A DNA stretch of 15,380 nucleotides from CAYHWE01 sp964360445 (GTDB lineage: Bacteria; Patescibacteriota; Patescibacteriia; Patescibacteriales; JAKAJF01). The stretch covers positions 1 to 15,380 of the forward strand of contig CAYHWE010000022.1 in assembly GCA_964360445.1 (NCBI GenBank), in the 5' to 3' direction. Below are positions 13,834 through 15,380 of this stretch, in pieces; positions within the stretch are counted from its first letter, which is position 1, and each line of letters begins with the position of its first letter. The notes beneath the pieces were generated by a model, which worked only from the letters and a program-made list of their open reading frames with translations, was not told the origin of the DNA and searched no databases. A program made the translations under genes and the position numbers.

Positions 13834-15324
13834 TCAAACAGCAGATGTTCGCAGAATATTTCTGGGAAATTGTCCGAATTGTCCCATAGAATGTTCGTAC
13901 TGTATTGCCGGAGTGCCTCTGTTAAAAGGAATCTTTAAAATCGATCGAATATCGCGTTCCAACTTGTCGCGCTCTATTACTAAGTCATTTGATGAAAGGT
14001 GATCTGTAAAAACATATGCGCAATAACCACCATCAGGGCTTCCTTTGTAATAGTCGGAAGTTATCGTGTAGTCAACTTCCGTTTGGTAAAGATTATCTCC
14101 TGTTGGACAGGTATATTTCCATACCCCAGTAAAATTTTTATCAGGAACGGCTAGATCGTAGTATGGAGTACCCGGGTAACAAGTGATTATCGTAACATCA
14201 AAATCTTCAGGTTGTGTTTCCAAAAGCCATTTTTTTGTTTCCGATATAGTGTCAGTGGTTTCTCCTGGATGTCCTATTGACATTAACGCTTTTACTTTAA
14301 GTCCGTGGCGTTTAGCAATTTCCACACATCGGGTATTTTCTTCCCTCGTCGCTTTTTTGTTGATAGCCTTGAGAATTCGCGGAGACCCTGATTCAAAACC
14401 TGCTAAAATCCATCTAAACCCGGCTTCACTCATTGCTTCAGCTTGTTCGTCTGTAAAGAGTTCTGACTTGATAAACCCCCTTAGTCGCCATTCCACACCA
14501 AGATCTTTTTGTGTTTTGGCAATCAGATTCATTAAAGACAACATTTTTTTGTTGACATTTAATTCATCGTCATAAAGCATAAAACCTCTTTTTTCTGTTG
14601 TTTTATAAAGATGAACCATTTCTCGAACTATATTTTCTGTTGTCCTCATTCTAATTTTACGAAGCATAGGAGATTCTCGTCCCCCACAGAAACCACAACC
14701 AAAAGGACATCCTAATTGAGCGATAAGCGAAAGCGCCGGTATTCCCTCAATGGAGTAATTATAACTGTCAATGTCTATAAGATGTCTGGCGGGGAAAGGA
14801 AGCTCGTTTAAGCGCCGATCATCAAGGAATAACGGTGAATTTTTATCGTCGGCATCAATAATCTTAGATGTTTTTTTATTTAGAGCAAGAAAGATAGCGT
14901 TTTCCCCATCTCCTGCAATGAGAACATCAAACATTCGAATTAAATTATCCATTGCTTTTGTTGCCCTTCCTTGTATTCCCATCCGGTTCTCTCTTTTGCG
15001 GGCTGCATTAACAAGCGTAATATGAGGTCCTCCTAAAATGATTTTTGCATCGTTTCTGGTATTACGAATAGTCTCTGTTATTTTTGTTACCGCGGGCAGT
15101 TGAGGTGTTGTGGAAGTAAGTCCAAAACAATGAATGTCTTTTCTCAGTTTTGCGTAATCAGAAATAACTTCTGGGAAATTTTTAATACCTGAAAGGTCAA
15201 GCATTTCAACTTTTGTTCCTGATTGTTCGAGCACAGCCGCGACTTTTAAAATACCCAATGACATAAAAACGCGCTCATCCATTAAAAAAGGAGATGGCGG
15301 AATGATAAGGCATATTCTATCCAT
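13834..15324 (-). CDS. B12-binding-domain radical SAM protein, BchE-like superfamily
   Basis: The protein has 496 residues. The N-terminal part (about 1-160) has the Rossmann-like form of a cobalamin-binding domain, with L-G-G-P-H and A-G-D-G-E-N, but lacks the D-x-H-x-x-G of base-off cobalamin binding. L-P-F-P-A-R-H-L-I-D links to the radical SAM domain, whose [4Fe-4S] motif is C206-P-F-G-C210-G-F-C213. G-F-E-S-G-S-P-R-I-L and G-H-P-G-E-T are further typical elements. Relatives include methyltransferases, cyclases and many of unknown role; the substrate here is unknown. The C-terminal S-M-G-Q...I-L-R resembles ends of related proteins. The gene is monocistronic in this window, with a Shine-Dalgarno site upstream and a terminator downstream. 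An extra ~15 residues rich in Arg/Lys lie between G-G-P-H and G-D-G-E. Confidence 0.85.
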   Translation of the reverse strand: MDRICLIIPPSPFLMDERVFMSLGILKVAAVLEQSGTKVEMLDLSGIKNFPEVISDYAKLRKDIHCFGLTSTTPQLPAVTKITETIRNTRNDAKIILGGPHITLVNAARKRENRMGIQGRATKAMDNLIRMFDVLIAGDGENAIFLALNKKTSKIIDADDKNSPLFLDDRRLNELPFPARHLIDIDSYNYSIEGIPALSLIAQLGCPFGCGFCGGRESPMLRKIRMRTTENIVREMVHLYKTTEKRGFMLYDDELNVNKKMLSLMNLIAKTQKDLGVEWRLRGFIKSELFTDEQAEAMSEAGFRWILAGFESGSPRILKAINKKATREENTRCVEIAKRHGLKVKALMSIGHPGETTDTISETKKWLLETQPEDFDVTIITCYPGTPYYDLAVPDKNFTGVWKYTCPTGDNLYQTEVDYTITSDYYKGSPDGGYCAYVFTDHLSSNDLVIERDKLERDIRSILKIPFNRGTPAIQYEHSMGQFGQFPRNILRTSAV

Positions 15325-15331
15325 GAGATTT

Positions 15332-15337
15332 TCCTTT
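15332..15337 (-). promoter_or_regulatory. Shine-Dalgarno site of the radical SAM gene
   Basis: On the minus strand AAAGGA lies seven bases before ATG 15324. It supports that start and contrasts with the Shine-Dalgarno-less glycan genes. Confidence 0.65.
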
Positions 15338-15344
15338 CTGTAAA

Positions 15345-15373
15345 ATTCGATTGATTTTAAAATTTAATTTCAA
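15345..15373 (-). promoter_or_regulatory. Candidate promoter of the radical SAM gene
   Basis: On the minus strand TTGAAA (15373-15368) and TCGAAT (15350-15345) are 17 bases apart, with five and four matches to the sigma70 consensus. The predicted start would leave a short leader that still contains the Shine-Dalgarno site. The window ends close by, so a better promoter further upstream cannot be excluded. Confidence 0.3.
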
Positions 15374-15380
15374 ATAACTT

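Noticed and set aside
14183..14575. Open frame of 130 codons opposite the radical SAM gene
   Set aside because: The opposite strand encodes the conserved radical SAM domain; this Ser-rich product has no recognisable motif.
1..15380. Recoded TGA (Gly or Trp), as in some CPR lineages
   Set aside because: TGA ends several genes at family-appropriate lengths and Trp is encoded by TGG throughout.
1..15380. CRISPR array, tRNA, transposase or integrase
   Set aside because: No regularly spaced repeats, cloverleaf sequence or mobile-element protein motifs were seen on either strand.

Overview
The window is AT-rich and gene-dense. It reads as part of a cell-surface glycan (exopolysaccharide, O-antigen-like or S-layer glycan) locus. 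TGA is used as a normal stop (for example at the ends of the genes finishing at 5013, 7586 and 8151) and Trp is encoded by TGG, so the standard bacterial code applies. Short spacers, mostly Shine-Dalgarno-less starts, GT-C plus GT4 enzymes, a methyltransferase-GT2 fusion and an RmlC/RmlD pair would fit a Patescibacteria/CPR (Parcubacteria-like) genome. That placement is an inference from style; the window holds no rRNA or ribosomal protein marker.

Layout, left to right. (1) 1-2609: the tail of a GT4 glycosyltransferase, a MetW-like methyltransferase and a large GT-C membrane glycosyltransferase. (2) 2696-3545: a two-gene cassette, a small membrane protein followed by a DUF218/YdcF-like protein. 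Both genes have strong Shine-Dalgarno sites, and a clear intrinsic terminator closes the cassette. (3) 3598-5013: a methyltransferase fused to a GT2 glycosyltransferase. (4) 5095-10302: a tight co-directional run of GT-C transferase, GT4 transferase, RmlC epimerase, RmlD-like reductase and a TylCIII/TcaB9-type sugar C-methyltransferase. (5) 10303-10497: a non-coding gap with a long imperfect palindrome. (6) 10498-12206: a second GT4, paralogous to the one at 6543, overlapping a second MetW-like methyltransferase. (7) 12199-13787: an FkbM methyltransferase (minus) divergent from a GT8-like transferase (plus). (8) 13784-15380: a minus-strand radical SAM protein with its own ribosome-binding site and terminator.

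Working model. dTDP-activated 4-keto-6-deoxysugars, presumably made by RmlA/RmlB outside the window, are epimerised (RmlC), possibly C-methylated (9064 gene) and reduced (RmlD-like). GT4, GT2 and GT8 enzymes assemble the oligosaccharide on the cytoplasmic side. The GT-C enzymes add sugars from a polyprenyl-phosphate donor on the outer face, and the GT2 domain of the fusion protein is a plausible maker of such a donor. Five separate SAM-methyltransferase domains of the glycan-modifying kind suggest a heavily methylated product.

No tRNA, rRNA, CRISPR array, transposase or integrase was recognised. No gap without a gene exceeds 300 bases; the largest is 195 bases (10303-10497).
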